Notes under the pieces: generated by a model
Database searches by the model: none
The model's input: the letters and a program-made list of their open reading frames with translations, nothing else
What the model was told of the DNA's origin: nothing
Translations under genes and position numbers: made by a program
Source of the DNA: Sinomonas cellulolyticus
GTDB lineage: Bacteria; Actinomycetota; Actinomycetes; Actinomycetales; Micrococcaceae
Reading direction: 5' to 3'
Assembly: GCF_014656475.1 (NCBI RefSeq)
Contig: NZ_BNCM01000006.1
Coordinates: forward strand, 205,316 to 269,315
Length of the DNA stretch: 64,000 nucleotides
Shown here: positions 24,741 through 33,561 of the stretch, piece after piece
Numbering within the stretch: position 1 is the stretch's first letter
Layout of the letters: every line of letters starts with the position of its first letter

Positions 24741-26182
24741 CAGTCGAACCTTTCGCTGTGGAGCTGGGACTCGTGAGCGCCCGCGGCCTTCGCGTCCTCG
24801 AGGACCGCCTCGGTCCAGTCGCGGGGGCCGCACACGTAGACATCGGATTCGGCGAGCTGGGGGGCTCCGGCCGGGAGATAGTCGGCCAGGTGCAGGCCGG
24901 TCTGGTGCCGAGGCAGCCAGGAGGAGGATCCACGGGCGCGGTGCCCCACGAGCTCGTAGAGCACGGCCCCCCGCTCGCGGCAGAGGCTGGCGATCTCGCT
25001 GCGCAGGTACAGCCCGTTCTCGGCACTCGCCCGCAGGATCACCGTGGCGTCCCCCGGGGCGAACTCGGCCCGCTCGAGGAGTGCGCGGATCGGCGTGATG
25101 CCGATACCCGAGCCCACGAGGACGAGGCCGGGACGCGTGCGGGACGCGTGGGCAAAGGCGCCGTAGGGGCCGGCGATCGCCACCTTCGTCCCGGGGCGCA
25201 GGCGCATGAGGCCGGCGCTGCCGCGGCCCAGATTCCTCACCGTGATGCGCAGGGAGGTCCCCCGGGGCTCGGCCGAGAGGCTGAACGGGTGCGAGTGCCA
25301 CCACAGGCCCGGAGCGAGGAAGCGCCACTGGAAGAAGCGGCCGCCGTCGCCGGTCAGCTCGCTCAGGTGCAGCCCGGTCATCTCGATGCTCACGACTCCG
25401 CGCGCCTCCTCGACCACGCGCGTCACCGTGAGCTGGTGGCGCCACGTGCGGGCCACCGGTGCCACGACGCGGAAGGCGACGAGCGCCACTACGACGCCCC
25501 AGTAGAACACCTCCCAGTACAGGCGCTGCCACTGGCCCTGGGCGAACAGGCCGCCCACGCTGAACTGGTGGGGAATCGCGGCAAGGACCGCGGCGTAGGT
25601 GAGGAGGTGGATGCCGTACCAGAACTCGTAGGGCATCCTGCGCCGGACGGCAACGAGGGAGGTCACGACGACGGCGATGAACAGCACGATCGAGAGGAAG
25701 CCCAGCTGCATGTCGGAACCGAGGGCCCACAGGGCGCCCACCTCTGCGATGGGGTTGATGCCCTCCGCGGCGCCATATCCGAGGAGCAGGAACACCATGT
25801 GCGCGAGGATCAGGTACAGCGCCGGCTTGCCCAGACTGCCGTGGACCGCCATGGCACGGTCGTGGCCGACGGCCCGGTCGATCCACGGCAGGCGTGCCGC
25901 GAGGAGGAGCATCACGAGGACGAGGTCGGTGCCGATGAGGCCCGCGACCACGCCGATGGCGGTGAGGGCCTGGGGCACGGTGCCGAACTGCCCGGCCGCG
26001 CCGTCCGCAAGGTAGAGCGCGACGGCGGCAGCCGCCGAGCCCCACGCCGCGACCGTGAGCAGGTCGGCGCCGAGCAGACGGCGGCGTCCCCGCGCCGCGA
26101 GCTCCCTGCCGAGGGCCTGCCGCCGGTAGACCGGTGGCAGGGCCTGGGTGGGTGGTTGGGGAGAGGGGAGTGTCGCCGTCAT
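24737..26182 (-). CDS. ferric-reductase-like transmembrane NAD(P)H oxidoreductase
   Basis: This 481-residue protein combines a six-helix ferric reductase-like domain (about residues 40-250) with a cytoplasmic FAD/NAD reductase. Histidines in HGSLGKPALYLILAH and YGIHLLTYAAVLAAIPH are placed to bind b haems. HPFSLSAEP is the FAD motif, and GSGIGITPIRALLE and VYVCGPRDW mark the nucleotide site. It should take electrons from NAD(P)H across the membrane and hand them to the flavinylated protein encoded next. ATG 26182 (MTATLPSP) is chosen over upstream codons. Confidence 0.87.
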   Translation of the reverse strand: MTATLPSPQPPTQALPPVYRRQALGRELAARGRRRLLGADLLTVAAWGSAAAAVALYLADGAAGQFGTVPQALTAIGVVAGLIGTDLVLVMLLLAARLPWIDRAVGHDRAMAVHGSLGKPALYLILAHMVFLLLGYGAAEGINPIAEVGALWALGSDMQLGFLSIVLFIAVVVTSLVAVRRRMPYEFWYGIHLLTYAAVLAAIPHQFSVGGLFAQGQWQRLYWEVFYWGVVVALVAFRVVAPVARTWRHQLTVTRVVEEARGVVSIEMTGLHLSELTGDGGRFFQWRFLAPGLWWHSHPFSLSAEPRGTSLRITVRNLGRGSAGLMRLRPGTKVAIAGPYGAFAHASRTRPGLVLVGSGIGITPIRALLERAEFAPGDATVILRASAENGLYLRSEIASLCRERGAVLYELVGHRARGSSSWLPRHQTGLHLADYLPAGAPQLAESDVYVCGPRDWTEAVLEDAKAAGAHESQLHSERFDW

Positions 26183-26288
26183 GGCTCTACTCTCCCCAGT
26201 CAGCCTGTCGTTTTGCTGTGGTGGGGCTTGCCGCCAACCCTGCATCCGTTGAAATGTCAACCGAGGCGCGGGGCGGAGCCCTCAGGGC

Positions 26289-27116
26289 CTACTTTCCCGT
26301 GAAGACGGCGCTCCGCTTCTCGAGGAACGCAGTGGTGCCCTCGCGCATGTCCTGGGTGGTGAACGCCTCCCGGAACGCGTCCGCCTCGATCTCCAGGCCC
26401 TTCGCGGTGCTCCGTCCCGTCGCACCCGCGATCGACTGCTTGGCGAGTCCGACGGCGAGCGGCGCCTTCGCCGCGATCTCGCCGATGGTGGCGCGTGCTG
26501 CCGCGAACAGCTCGTCGCGGTCTGCCAGGACCCGGTTGGCGAGGCCGAGGCGGAGCGCCTCGGCCGCGTCGATCTGCCGGCCCGTGTAGATGAGCTCCCG
26601 GGCGGGACCGAGTCCCACCCGCTGGGGGAGCCGGACGGAGCCGCCGAATCCGGGCACGAGGCCCAGGTTGACCTCCGGCTGCCCGAACCTGGCGGCCTCG
26701 GAGGCATAGATGAAGTCGCACGCGAGGGCGAGCTCGCAGCCCCCGCCGAGGGCGAAGCCGTCCACGGCCGCGATGACCGGCACGGGGAGCTTCTCGATGA
26801 GCAGCGTCACCCCGTGCATCGAGCGGCCGTACTCGGACGCGGTGTCCGGGTCCATCGAGGACATCTGCCGGATGTCGGCCCCGGCCACGAAGGCCTTGCC
26901 GCCGGCGCCGGTGACGATGACCCCGCGGACCGGCCACCCGGCGTCGTGCGTGCAGGAATCCTGGATCGCGGTGAAGGCCTTCCACAGGTCCGACACGACC
27001 TCGCGGGAGAGGGCGTTGAGGGCCTTGGGCCGGTTCACCGTCAGCGTGAGGACGCCGTCCGTGAGGTCCAGCTCGAGCGTCTCGTAGGTGCCGGGGTCAA
27101 AGTTCGTCGCGGTCAT
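26289..27116 (-). CDS. enoyl-CoA hydratase/isomerase (crotonase family)
   Basis: A 275-residue crotonase. The CoA/oxyanion-hole motifs GKAFVAGADIRQM (about 73-85) and DGFALGGGCELALACDF (about 118-134) are present. Both catalytic glutamates appear retained, in QPEVNLGLVPGFGG and in ARELIYTG, so 2-enoyl-CoA hydration in beta-oxidation is likely. The unusually long loop DSCTHDAGWPVRG precedes the first motif. ATG 27116 has GAGGA 7 bases upstream; GTG 27122 is the alternative. It might serve crotonyl-CoA from the glutarate cluster at 37-43 kb, but it is not linked to it. Confidence 0.87.
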   Translation of the reverse strand: MTATNFDPGTYETLELDLTDGVLTLTVNRPKALNALSREVVSDLWKAFTAIQDSCTHDAGWPVRGVIVTGAGGKAFVAGADIRQMSSMDPDTASEYGRSMHGVTLLIEKLPVPVIAAVDGFALGGGCELALACDFIYASEAARFGQPEVNLGLVPGFGGSVRLPQRVGLGPARELIYTGRQIDAAEALRLGLANRVLADRDELFAAARATIGEIAAKAPLAVGLAKQSIAGATGRSTAKGLEIEADAFREAFTTQDMREGTTAFLEKRSAVFTGK

Positions 27117-27211
27117 GGTCACGTCCTCGCCGTCGATGGGTGGGCCACTGTGCTGCTGCTCTCACGCTAGCGGGTGGGCCCGCTGCTGTGAAACTGAGTC
27201 TCAGGCCGGTC

Positions 27212-28495
27212 TCACCTTGCGTTGTACAGCCTCCGGGCGGCGAGCAGTCCGATGAGGGAGATGACCGCCACGGCCATGTAGTAGAAGCTCGGGGCGCTGA
27301 GGGCGCCGGTGAGGTCCAGGAGCCAGGTGAGGACCAGGGGCGCGAGGCCGCCCAGGAGCGTGACGCCCACGTTGTAGGCCACGCCGACCCCGGTGGTGCG
27401 CACGTTGGTCGGGAAGATCTCGGTCAGGAGCGTGGGCAGCGGCCCGAAGTAGACGGCGCACAGGATGCCGAGGACTCCGATGACGAGGATGAACACCGGC
27501 AGCGACGGCGCGGCGATGATCAGCTGGAACAGCGGCCACGCGAGGACGAACGCGGCCACGGCGGCCCACAGCATGAGGCGTGCGGGGCCGACCTTGTCCG
27601 CCAGCCTGCCCATGAGCGGCGTCACCACGAGGATGACGAGGCCGGCCACCACACCGCCCAGGTAGGCGGCGCTCGCGGTGACATGCAGGCTCTTCACCGC
27701 GAAGGTGGGCATGTACAGGATGAGGTAGATCGAGATGGTCGCCACGCCGATGCTCGCCGATGCCGCCAGGAGCCGCCCGAGGTGGGTGGTGAAGATGGCC
27801 CGGATCGGCCCTGCGTGCTTCTCAGCGGCGGTGAATTCCTCCGTCTCGGCCAGCTTCGCCCGGATGTACAGGCCCACGGGGCCGATGAAGATGCCCACGA
27901 TGAAGGGGATCCGCCAGCCCCACGAGTAGAGAGCGTCCTTGGAGAGCCAGTTGAACAGCGCGAAGCCGAAGGCCGAGGCGAGGAACATCGAGATGCCCTG
28001 CGCTGCAACCTGCCAGGAGGCGTAGTAGGCCTTGCGGTGGGGTGCCGTCTCGACGAGGAACGTGGTGGCCGTGCCGAACTCGCCGCCGGCGGAAAAGCCC
28101 TGGATCAGGCGCGAGACGAGGATGATGATCCCAGCCCACGTCCCGACGAGCGAGTAGGTCGGAGCGAGCGCCATGATCAGCGTGCCGACCATCATGAGGG
28201 TCAGCGTGAGGGTCAGCGCGCCCTTGCGGCCGTGCCGGTCCGCGTACGAGCCGAGGAACATCCCGCCCAAGGGCCGGATGAGGTAGGAGATCGCGAAGGT
28301 CGCGAACGTGAGGATGAGCCCGAGCGTGCTGTCGCCCTCGGGGAAGAAGTTCTGGGCGATGATGATCGCGAACGAGGCGTAGACGATGATGTCGAACCAC
28401 TCGAGGGCGGCACCGATCGAGCTGCTGACGACCGCCCTGCGGGCGGCCGCGAGCCGTTCCGGGGTAACCGCCGCTGCGGCGGGCTGTGCGGACAT
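27212..28495 (-). CDS. MHS-family metabolite:H+ symporter (MFS)
   Basis: A 427-residue major facilitator of the metabolite:H+ symporter family (ShiA, ProP, KgtP type). Typical marks are SSSIGAALEWFDIIVYASFA in helix 1, the loop GSYADRHGRKGAL after helix 2 and FSAGGEFGTATTFLVE in helix 4. Substrates of this family are organic acids and osmolytes such as shikimate, citrate and proline/betaine. The deacetylase gene lies 54 bases upstream on the same strand, so the transporter may import a related amino-acid derivative or carboxylate. Confidence 0.88.
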   Translation of the reverse strand: MSAQPAAAAVTPERLAAARRAVVSSSIGAALEWFDIIVYASFAIIIAQNFFPEGDSTLGLILTFATFAISYLIRPLGGMFLGSYADRHGRKGALTLTLTLMMVGTLIMALAPTYSLVGTWAGIIILVSRLIQGFSAGGEFGTATTFLVETAPHRKAYYASWQVAAQGISMFLASAFGFALFNWLSKDALYSWGWRIPFIVGIFIGPVGLYIRAKLAETEEFTAAEKHAGPIRAIFTTHLGRLLAASASIGVATISIYLILYMPTFAVKSLHVTASAAYLGGVVAGLVILVVTPLMGRLADKVGPARLMLWAAVAAFVLAWPLFQLIIAAPSLPVFILVIGVLGILCAVYFGPLPTLLTEIFPTNVRTTGVGVAYNVGVTLLGGLAPLVLTWLLDLTGALSAPSFYYMAVAVISLIGLLAARRLYNAR

Positions 28496-28549
28496 GGGGA
28501 CTCCTTCGGGTGCAGGTGAGGGACCGGCGTCGTGCTCCGGGCGGGGACT

Positions 28550-29731
28550 TCAGAGACGCAGGTGCGCGAGGACCCGGTCGAGGAAGGCCTCGCAGCGCAC
28601 GAGCTGGTCGAGGTCGACAAACTCGTCCGGGGAGTGCGCCTGGGCGATGTCGCCGGGACCGCACACCACTGTGGGGATGCCGCCCTGGTCGAACAGGCCG
28701 GCCTCGGTGCCGTACGCGACCTTCTCGCCCGACGCCGTGCCGCCCCACTCGGTGGCGAGGCGCACCACCTCCGAGTCCTCGGCGGTGTCGAGGCCGGGGG
28801 CGGAGGCCACCACGCGCAGGTCGATGCGGGCCTCGGGATTCTCCGCCTGCATCTCGCCCTCGAGGCGGTGCAGCTCCGAGCGGAAGCGGTCGACGAGGGC
28901 GTGGGAGTCGACGGCGGCGATCGAGCGGAACTCGAAGTGCAGGGTGCAGGCGGCAGGGACGGTGTTGACGGCGATGCCGCCCTCGATGAGGTTCACGGTG
29001 CAGGTCGTGTACGGGACGTCGAACGCGTCGTCGTACGGGCCCTCGTCGCGGAACTCCTCGGCAACGCCTCGGACGAACCGGGCGAACGCGGCGGCGTACT
29101 CGATCGCATTGACGCCCCGTGGGGTGAGGGACGAGTGGGCGGCCACGCCGTGGAACTCGACACGGAAGAGGTTGATGGACTTGTGACCGTGGATCACGCG
29201 CATGCTCGTGGGCTCCCCGACGATGCACGCGCGGGGTCGCAGTTCGCGGCCCACCATGTCCTTGACCAGGCTCTCGGCGCCGAGGCAGCCGATCTCCTCG
29301 TCATAGGAGAACGCGAGGTGGAGGGGCTCGCGCAGCGGCTGTGCGGCAATGTCCGGGATCCGGGCGACGACCGCGCCCACGAAGCCCTTCATGTCGCACG
29401 CCCCGCGTCCGTACAGCCGGCCGTCACGGATCTCCGGCTCGAACGGTGCGCTCGACCAGTCCTGCCCGTCCACCGGCACCACGTCGGTGTGGCCGGACAG
29501 GACGATGCCGCCGTGGGTGGAGCCGTCGGCCGCCGGGAAGGTGGCGATGAGGTTGGCCTTGCTGCCATCCTCGTTGGGCACGAGCACCGGCTCCACCCCG
29601 TGCCGGCGCACCTCGGCGGCGATGACATCGATGAGCGGCAGGTTCGAGTCCCGGCTCGTCGTGTCAATGGCCATGAGCCGGGTAATCCAGTCGAGCGTCT
29701 CCCGTGAGACGGCAGCTTCAGTCGAGTCCAC
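28550..29731 (-). CDS. argE: acetylornithine deacetylase-type M20 peptidase
   Basis: A 393-residue M20 metallohydrolase resembling ArgE, which removes the acetyl group from N-acetylornithine. The di-zinc site is visible: SGHTDVVPVDG with the first His and Asp, GRGACDMKGFVGA with the bridging Asp, YDEEIGCLGA with the general-base Glu pair, and VGEPTSM. The C-terminal zinc His is in AQAHSPDEF. The dimerisation domain covers about 180-290. There are no other arg genes nearby, so a catabolic role on another N-acyl amino acid is possible; the adjacent MHS transporter would fit that. Confidence 0.82.
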   Translation of the reverse strand: MDSTEAAVSRETLDWITRLMAIDTTSRDSNLPLIDVIAAEVRRHGVEPVLVPNEDGSKANLIATFPAADGSTHGGIVLSGHTDVVPVDGQDWSSAPFEPEIRDGRLYGRGACDMKGFVGAVVARIPDIAAQPLREPLHLAFSYDEEIGCLGAESLVKDMVGRELRPRACIVGEPTSMRVIHGHKSINLFRVEFHGVAAHSSLTPRGVNAIEYAAAFARFVRGVAEEFRDEGPYDDAFDVPYTTCTVNLIEGGIAVNTVPAACTLHFEFRSIAAVDSHALVDRFRSELHRLEGEMQAENPEARIDLRVVASAPGLDTAEDSEVVRLATEWGGTASGEKVAYGTEAGLFDQGGIPTVVCGPGDIAQAHSPDEFVDLDQLVRCEAFLDRVLAHLRL

Positions 29732-29953
29732 GTTCCGGTCCTAGCGTTTGCAGGGGTCTCAGCGTTCGGAAATTACCCTATCCCCGCGGATCCAGACCGC
29801 GGAGGGTAGGGGCCCGACGCGCTGGATTTCCGCGTCGTACCTGCTCCGCAGGCGGACCCCGTGCTTAGACTGGCGCTTCAGAGGACCGATAGGGGCTCGC
29901 GCCCACCGCCGTACGGCCCGCTCGGGCGGGCCCGACATCATGGAGGAACTGCC

Positions 29954-30934
29954 ATGGATCGGATCGAGATCGCTGGGCTCCAGCTCAGCCGGAGGAAGCT
30001 CCTCGGCATCGGCCTGGGCACCCTGAGCGCGGGCGCGCTCGCCGCGTGCTCCAGCTCCCCGTCGCTCCCGGCATCGTCCGGCTCGGCGAGTGCCGGGGCC
30101 GGGGGCAGCTCGGGCTCGGTGATCGACCTCGCCGCGTATGACGCGGTGCTGTCGAAGGGCGCTGTCGCTGATGCCTCCCTCGTGGACGGGAACGAGTGGG
30201 CCAAGGCCATCAAGGCGCGCGGCTCCATCAACCGAGGCGGCACGGACACCTCGTCGCTGTTCTCGCTGCGCGACCCGGCGACGGGGAAGGTGGCAGGCTT
30301 CGACGCCGGCATGTCCCAGCTGCTCGCGAAGTACATCACCGGCCAGCCCAAGGAGAACCTCAGCCAGGTCACGGTGGACACCCGCGAGACCCTCCTGCAG
30401 AACCAGTCCGTGGACCTCGTCATCGCCACCTACTCGATCACCCCGGCCCGCCAGCAGAAGGTGGACTTCGCCGGCCCGTACTACGAGTCGAAGTCCGCGA
30501 TCCTCGTCAAGACGACGAACACCACCATCAACTCGGTGGACGACCTCGCCGGCAAGAACGTCGCCACCCAGGCGGCGAGCACCGGCGTCGCGCTCCTGCA
30601 GAAGTACGCGCCCAAGGCCAACGTGCAGACGTTCGACGACAACCCGAAGTGCCTCGCCGCCGTCCAGCAGGGCCGCGTCGACGCCTACGTGATCGACCAG
30701 TCGATCCTGCTCTCCGACGTGGCCAAGAACAAGGACGTCAAGATCGTCGGCGACCCCTTCGGCAACGCGGACCCCTACGGGATCGGGCTGCACAAGGGAA
30801 GCGATGCCCTTGCATTCGTCAACGCATGGCTCAAGGTGATGGAGGGGGACGGCTCCTGGGCCGCCCTGTGGAAGGCCACGGTGGGCCAGGTCGTCAAGAC
30901 GGATCCGCCCAAGCCGCCGGCCATCGCCTCCTGA
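29954..30934 (+). CDS. polar amino acid ABC transporter substrate-binding lipoprotein
   Basis: A 326-residue family 3 solute-binding protein, resembling glutamate/aspartate binders (GluB). The N-terminus has LSRRKLLGIG, a Tat-like twin-arginine, and a lipobox ending LAAC, so it is lipid-anchored outside the membrane. A Ser/Gly/Ala linker leads to the bilobal domain with GFDAGMSQLLAKYI and TYSITPARQQKVDFAGPYY, the signature of this family. ATG 29954 has GGAGGA at 29942-29947. The two permease genes follow at once. The longer upstream frame is unsupported. Confidence 0.88.
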   Translation: MDRIEIAGLQLSRRKLLGIGLGTLSAGALAACSSSPSLPASSGSASAGAGGSSGSVIDLAAYDAVLSKGAVADASLVDGNEWAKAIKARGSINRGGTDTSSLFSLRDPATGKVAGFDAGMSQLLAKYITGQPKENLSQVTVDTRETLLQNQSVDLVIATYSITPARQQKVDFAGPYYESKSAILVKTTNTTINSVDDLAGKNVATQAASTGVALLQKYAPKANVQTFDDNPKCLAAVQQGRVDAYVIDQSILLSDVAKNKDVKIVGDPFGNADPYGIGLHKGSDALAFVNAWLKVMEGDGSWAALWKATVGQVVKTDPPKPPAIAS

Positions 30935-30944
30935 CCGGCGCGCC

Positions 30945-31592
30945 ATGGAGGAGCTGTTCACCACCTACCTGCCGGAGCTGCTCGACGGCCTCTGGATGAC
31001 AGTGAGGCTCACGGCGGTCAGCTTCCTGGGCTCGCTCGTGCTCGGCACGATCATGGCTGCCTTCCGGATCAGCCCCATCGTCCCCCTGCGCGCCGTGGGC
31101 CGCGTGTACGTCGAGCTCTTCGTGAACATCCCGCTGATCAGCCTCCTCGTCGTTGTGACGTTCGGGCTTCCCGACATCGGCATCACGTTCGACCTGTTCA
31201 CGTGCGCGGCCCTGTCCATGACGCTCCTGGGCGGGGCGTTCACGTGCGAGGCCATCCGCACGGGCATCAACGCGGTCTCCGTCGGGCAGATCGAGGCGGC
31301 GCGCTCGATAGGCCTGGACTTCTCCGGCGTGCTCCGGCATGTCCTGTTCCCCCAGGCCTATCGGAGTGTGGTCCAGCCGCTGGTCAACGTCTTCATCGGA
31401 ATCCTCCTGAGCTCCTCGCTCGCGGGGGTCATCGGCGTCAAGGACCTCACCCTGCAGGTCTCCGAGATCAACAACCAGGCGGCCCTCGGGCTCACGGCCT
31501 ACGTCATCGTCGCATTCGCCTACGTCATCATCTCGCTGCTCGCGGGGGGCGTGGGAGCGCGGCTCGAGAAGCGGTGGAGGGTCCAGCGGTGA
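30945..31592 (+). CDS. polar amino acid ABC transporter permease 1
   Basis: A 215-residue inner-membrane permease of the HisM/GluC type with about five helices. The EAA loop GQIEAARSIGLDFSGVLRHVLFPQA (about residues 110-135) is the docking site for the ATPase. It follows the binding protein by 10 bases and its TGA overlaps the GTG of the second permease by four, so the two permeases are made together as the heterodimeric pore. No ATPase gene is adjacent. Confidence 0.88.
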   Translation: MEELFTTYLPELLDGLWMTVRLTAVSFLGSLVLGTIMAAFRISPIVPLRAVGRVYVELFVNIPLISLLVVVTFGLPDIGITFDLFTCAALSMTLLGGAFTCEAIRTGINAVSVGQIEAARSIGLDFSGVLRHVLFPQAYRSVVQPLVNVFIGILLSSSLAGVIGVKDLTLQVSEINNQAALGLTAYVIVAFAYVIISLLAGGVGARLEKRWRVQR

Positions 31593-32446
31593 GCACCCAG
31601 GAGCACATCTTCGACGCCGTGGGCCCGAGGGGCCGGCGTGCCATCCGCGTCGTGACCGTGCTCAGCATCGTCGCGATCGTGGCCATTGCCGTCCTCGTGG
31701 TGCTGCGCTTCGGGCAGGCCGGGCAGCTGGCCGCGGACCGGTGGGCCGAGTTCACCCAGTGGCCCTACATCCAGTTCCTCCTCGCAGGTCTGGGCAACAC
31801 CGCCCTTGCGGCGGCGGCATCTGCCCTGTTCGCCATCCCCACAGCGCTACTCATGGCCCTGGCCCGCACATCCCACCGGGCCTGGCTGCGGATCCCCGCG
31901 GTGGCGTACGTCGAGTTCTTCCGCTCGGTGCCGCTGCTGCTCGTCGTGTACGTCTTCGTGAGCGGGCTGCCCACGTACGGGATCAACCCGGACATCTTCT
32001 GGAAGCTCGTCATACCGATCGCGCTGTGCAGCTCGGCGGTGATGGCAGAGATCTTCCGCGCCGGCATCCTCGCGCTCCCTGCGGGCCAGGTCGAGGCGGC
32101 CCTGAGCATCGGGCTCCAGCACTCGCAGGCCACCCGCTACGTGGTGCTGCCGCAGGCGGTGCGGATCGTCGTGCCCTCCATGGTGGCCCAGCTCGTGGTG
32201 CTCCTGAAGGACACGACCCTCGGCTACGCCGTGAGCTACCCCGAGCTGATGAAGACGGCGAACAACCTCACCGCCTACACGAGCCACCTCATCCAGACCT
32301 TCCTCGTCATCGCCGCGGTCTACGTGGTCAGCAACATCCTCATCTCGCACTTCGCGCGGTACCTCGAGCGGCGGATCTCCGGCCGCACCGCGCGGACGGG
32401 ACGCCGCGCCGAGGAGCAGCAGGCGACGCCGGCGACCATCGGCTGA
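31589..32446 (+). CDS. polar amino acid ABC transporter permease 2
   Basis: A 285-residue permease of the GluD/HisQ type. A variable N-terminal helix (about 20-45) precedes the core. The EAA loop GQVEAALSIGLQHSQATRYVVLPQA (about 172-196) is present. The GTG start is defined by the GTGA overlap with the first permease. With the preceding two genes it should form an importer for an acidic or polar amino acid. The usual ATPase (GluA/HisP) is missing: the next gene encodes a glutathione-transferase-like enzyme, so a shared ATPase from elsewhere must be used. Confidence 0.88.
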   Translation: MSTQEHIFDAVGPRGRRAIRVVTVLSIVAIVAIAVLVVLRFGQAGQLAADRWAEFTQWPYIQFLLAGLGNTALAAAASALFAIPTALLMALARTSHRAWLRIPAVAYVEFFRSVPLLLVVYVFVSGLPTYGINPDIFWKLVIPIALCSSAVMAEIFRAGILALPAGQVEAALSIGLQHSQATRYVVLPQAVRIVVPSMVAQLVVLLKDTTLGYAVSYPELMKTANNLTAYTSHLIQTFLVIAAVYVVSNILISHFARYLERRISGRTARTGRRAEEQQATPATIG

Positions 32447-32466
32447 GGCCTGTCGGAGGGCCGCGC

Positions 32467-32478
32467 TAGGCTGAACGC
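32467..32478 (+). promoter_or_regulatory. -10 element of a leaderless hydroquinone reductase gene
   Basis: TAGGCT at 32467-32472 is 12 bases before ATG 32479, and no ribosome binding site lies between them, as at the other leaderless starts in this window. Confidence 0.4.
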
Positions 32479-33561
32479 ATGGCTGGCAGCAACGCATTCA
32501 GCACCAAGGGCGCCTACGTGCACACGGGCGAGGAGTTCACGCGGGACACCAACTACATCGAGGACCGCATCACCCGGGACGGGACGTTCCCTCCCGGGAC
32601 TCCGGCCCCCGAGGGAGCCCAGGCGTGGGCCGCCGAGGCCGGCCGCTACCGGCTCATCGCCGCCCGGGCCTGCCCGTGGGCCAACCGGACGGTGATCGTC
32701 CGCAGGCTGCTCGGCCTCGAGGATGCCATCTCCCTCGGCATGCCCGGCCCCACCCACGACGCCCGTTCCTGGACGTTCGACCTCGACCCCGACGGGCACG
32801 ACCCGGTCCTGGGCATCGAGCGGCTCCAGGAGGCGTACTTCCGACGGTTCCCCGACTATCCCCGCGGCATCACCGTGCCGGCCATCGTGGAGGTGTCCAG
32901 CGGCGCCGTCGTGACCAACAACTATCCGCAGATCACCATCGACTTCGAACTCGAGTGGACCGCGTTCCACCGGGAGGGCGCCCCGGACCTCTACCCCGAG
33001 GCGCTCCGTCCGGAGATCGACGAGGTGAACGACCGGGTGTTCAAGGACGTCAACAACGGGGTGTACCGGTGCGGCTTCGCGGGCTCGCAGGCTGCCTACG
33101 ACCGTGCCTACGCGCGTCTCTGGGACGCGATGGACTGGCTCGAGGATCGGCTCACCGGCCAGCGGTACCTCGTGGGGGACACCATCACCGAGGCCGACGT
33201 GCGGCTCTTCACCACGCTTGCCCGCTTCGATCCCGTCTACCACGGCCACTTCAAGTGCAACCGCAACAAGCTCAGTGAGATGCGCGCTCTGTGGGCGTAC
33301 GCACGGGACCTGTTCCAGACCCCCGGGTTCGGAGACACGATCGACTTCGTGCAGATCAAGCAGCACTACTACATCGTCCACGAGGACATCAATCCCACGC
33401 AGATCGTGCCGGATGGTCCCGACCTCGCCAACTGGCTCACTCCCCACGGCCGCGAGGCGCTGGGCGGCCGCCCGTTCGGCGACGGCACCCCGCCAGGACC
33501 TCCGGCAGCCGGGGAACGCGTCGCGACAGGCCACAACCCGCTCTACCCGCCCGCCCCGTGA
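32479..33561 (+). CDS. glutathionyl-hydroquinone reductase-like (Xi-class GST)
   Basis: A 360-residue Xi-class glutathione transferase (YqjG/ECM4/PcpF type). The catalytic motif ACPWANR places the nucleophile at Cys65. The family-specific GLMPGPT-like segment (here GMPGPTHDARSW), the NNYPQITIDFE stretch and YLVGDTITEADVRLF are present. These enzymes reduce S-conjugated hydroquinones. Actinobacteria of this kind use mycothiol instead of glutathione, so the physiological thiol is probably mycothiol. The stop overlaps the GTG of the C26 peptidase gene (GTGA). Confidence 0.87.
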   Translation: MAGSNAFSTKGAYVHTGEEFTRDTNYIEDRITRDGTFPPGTPAPEGAQAWAAEAGRYRLIAARACPWANRTVIVRRLLGLEDAISLGMPGPTHDARSWTFDLDPDGHDPVLGIERLQEAYFRRFPDYPRGITVPAIVEVSSGAVVTNNYPQITIDFELEWTAFHREGAPDLYPEALRPEIDEVNDRVFKDVNNGVYRCGFAGSQAAYDRAYARLWDAMDWLEDRLTGQRYLVGDTITEADVRLFTTLARFDPVYHGHFKCNRNKLSEMRALWAYARDLFQTPGFGDTIDFVQIKQHYYIVHEDINPTQIVPDGPDLANWLTPHGREALGGRPFGDGTPPGPPAAGERVATGHNPLYPPAP

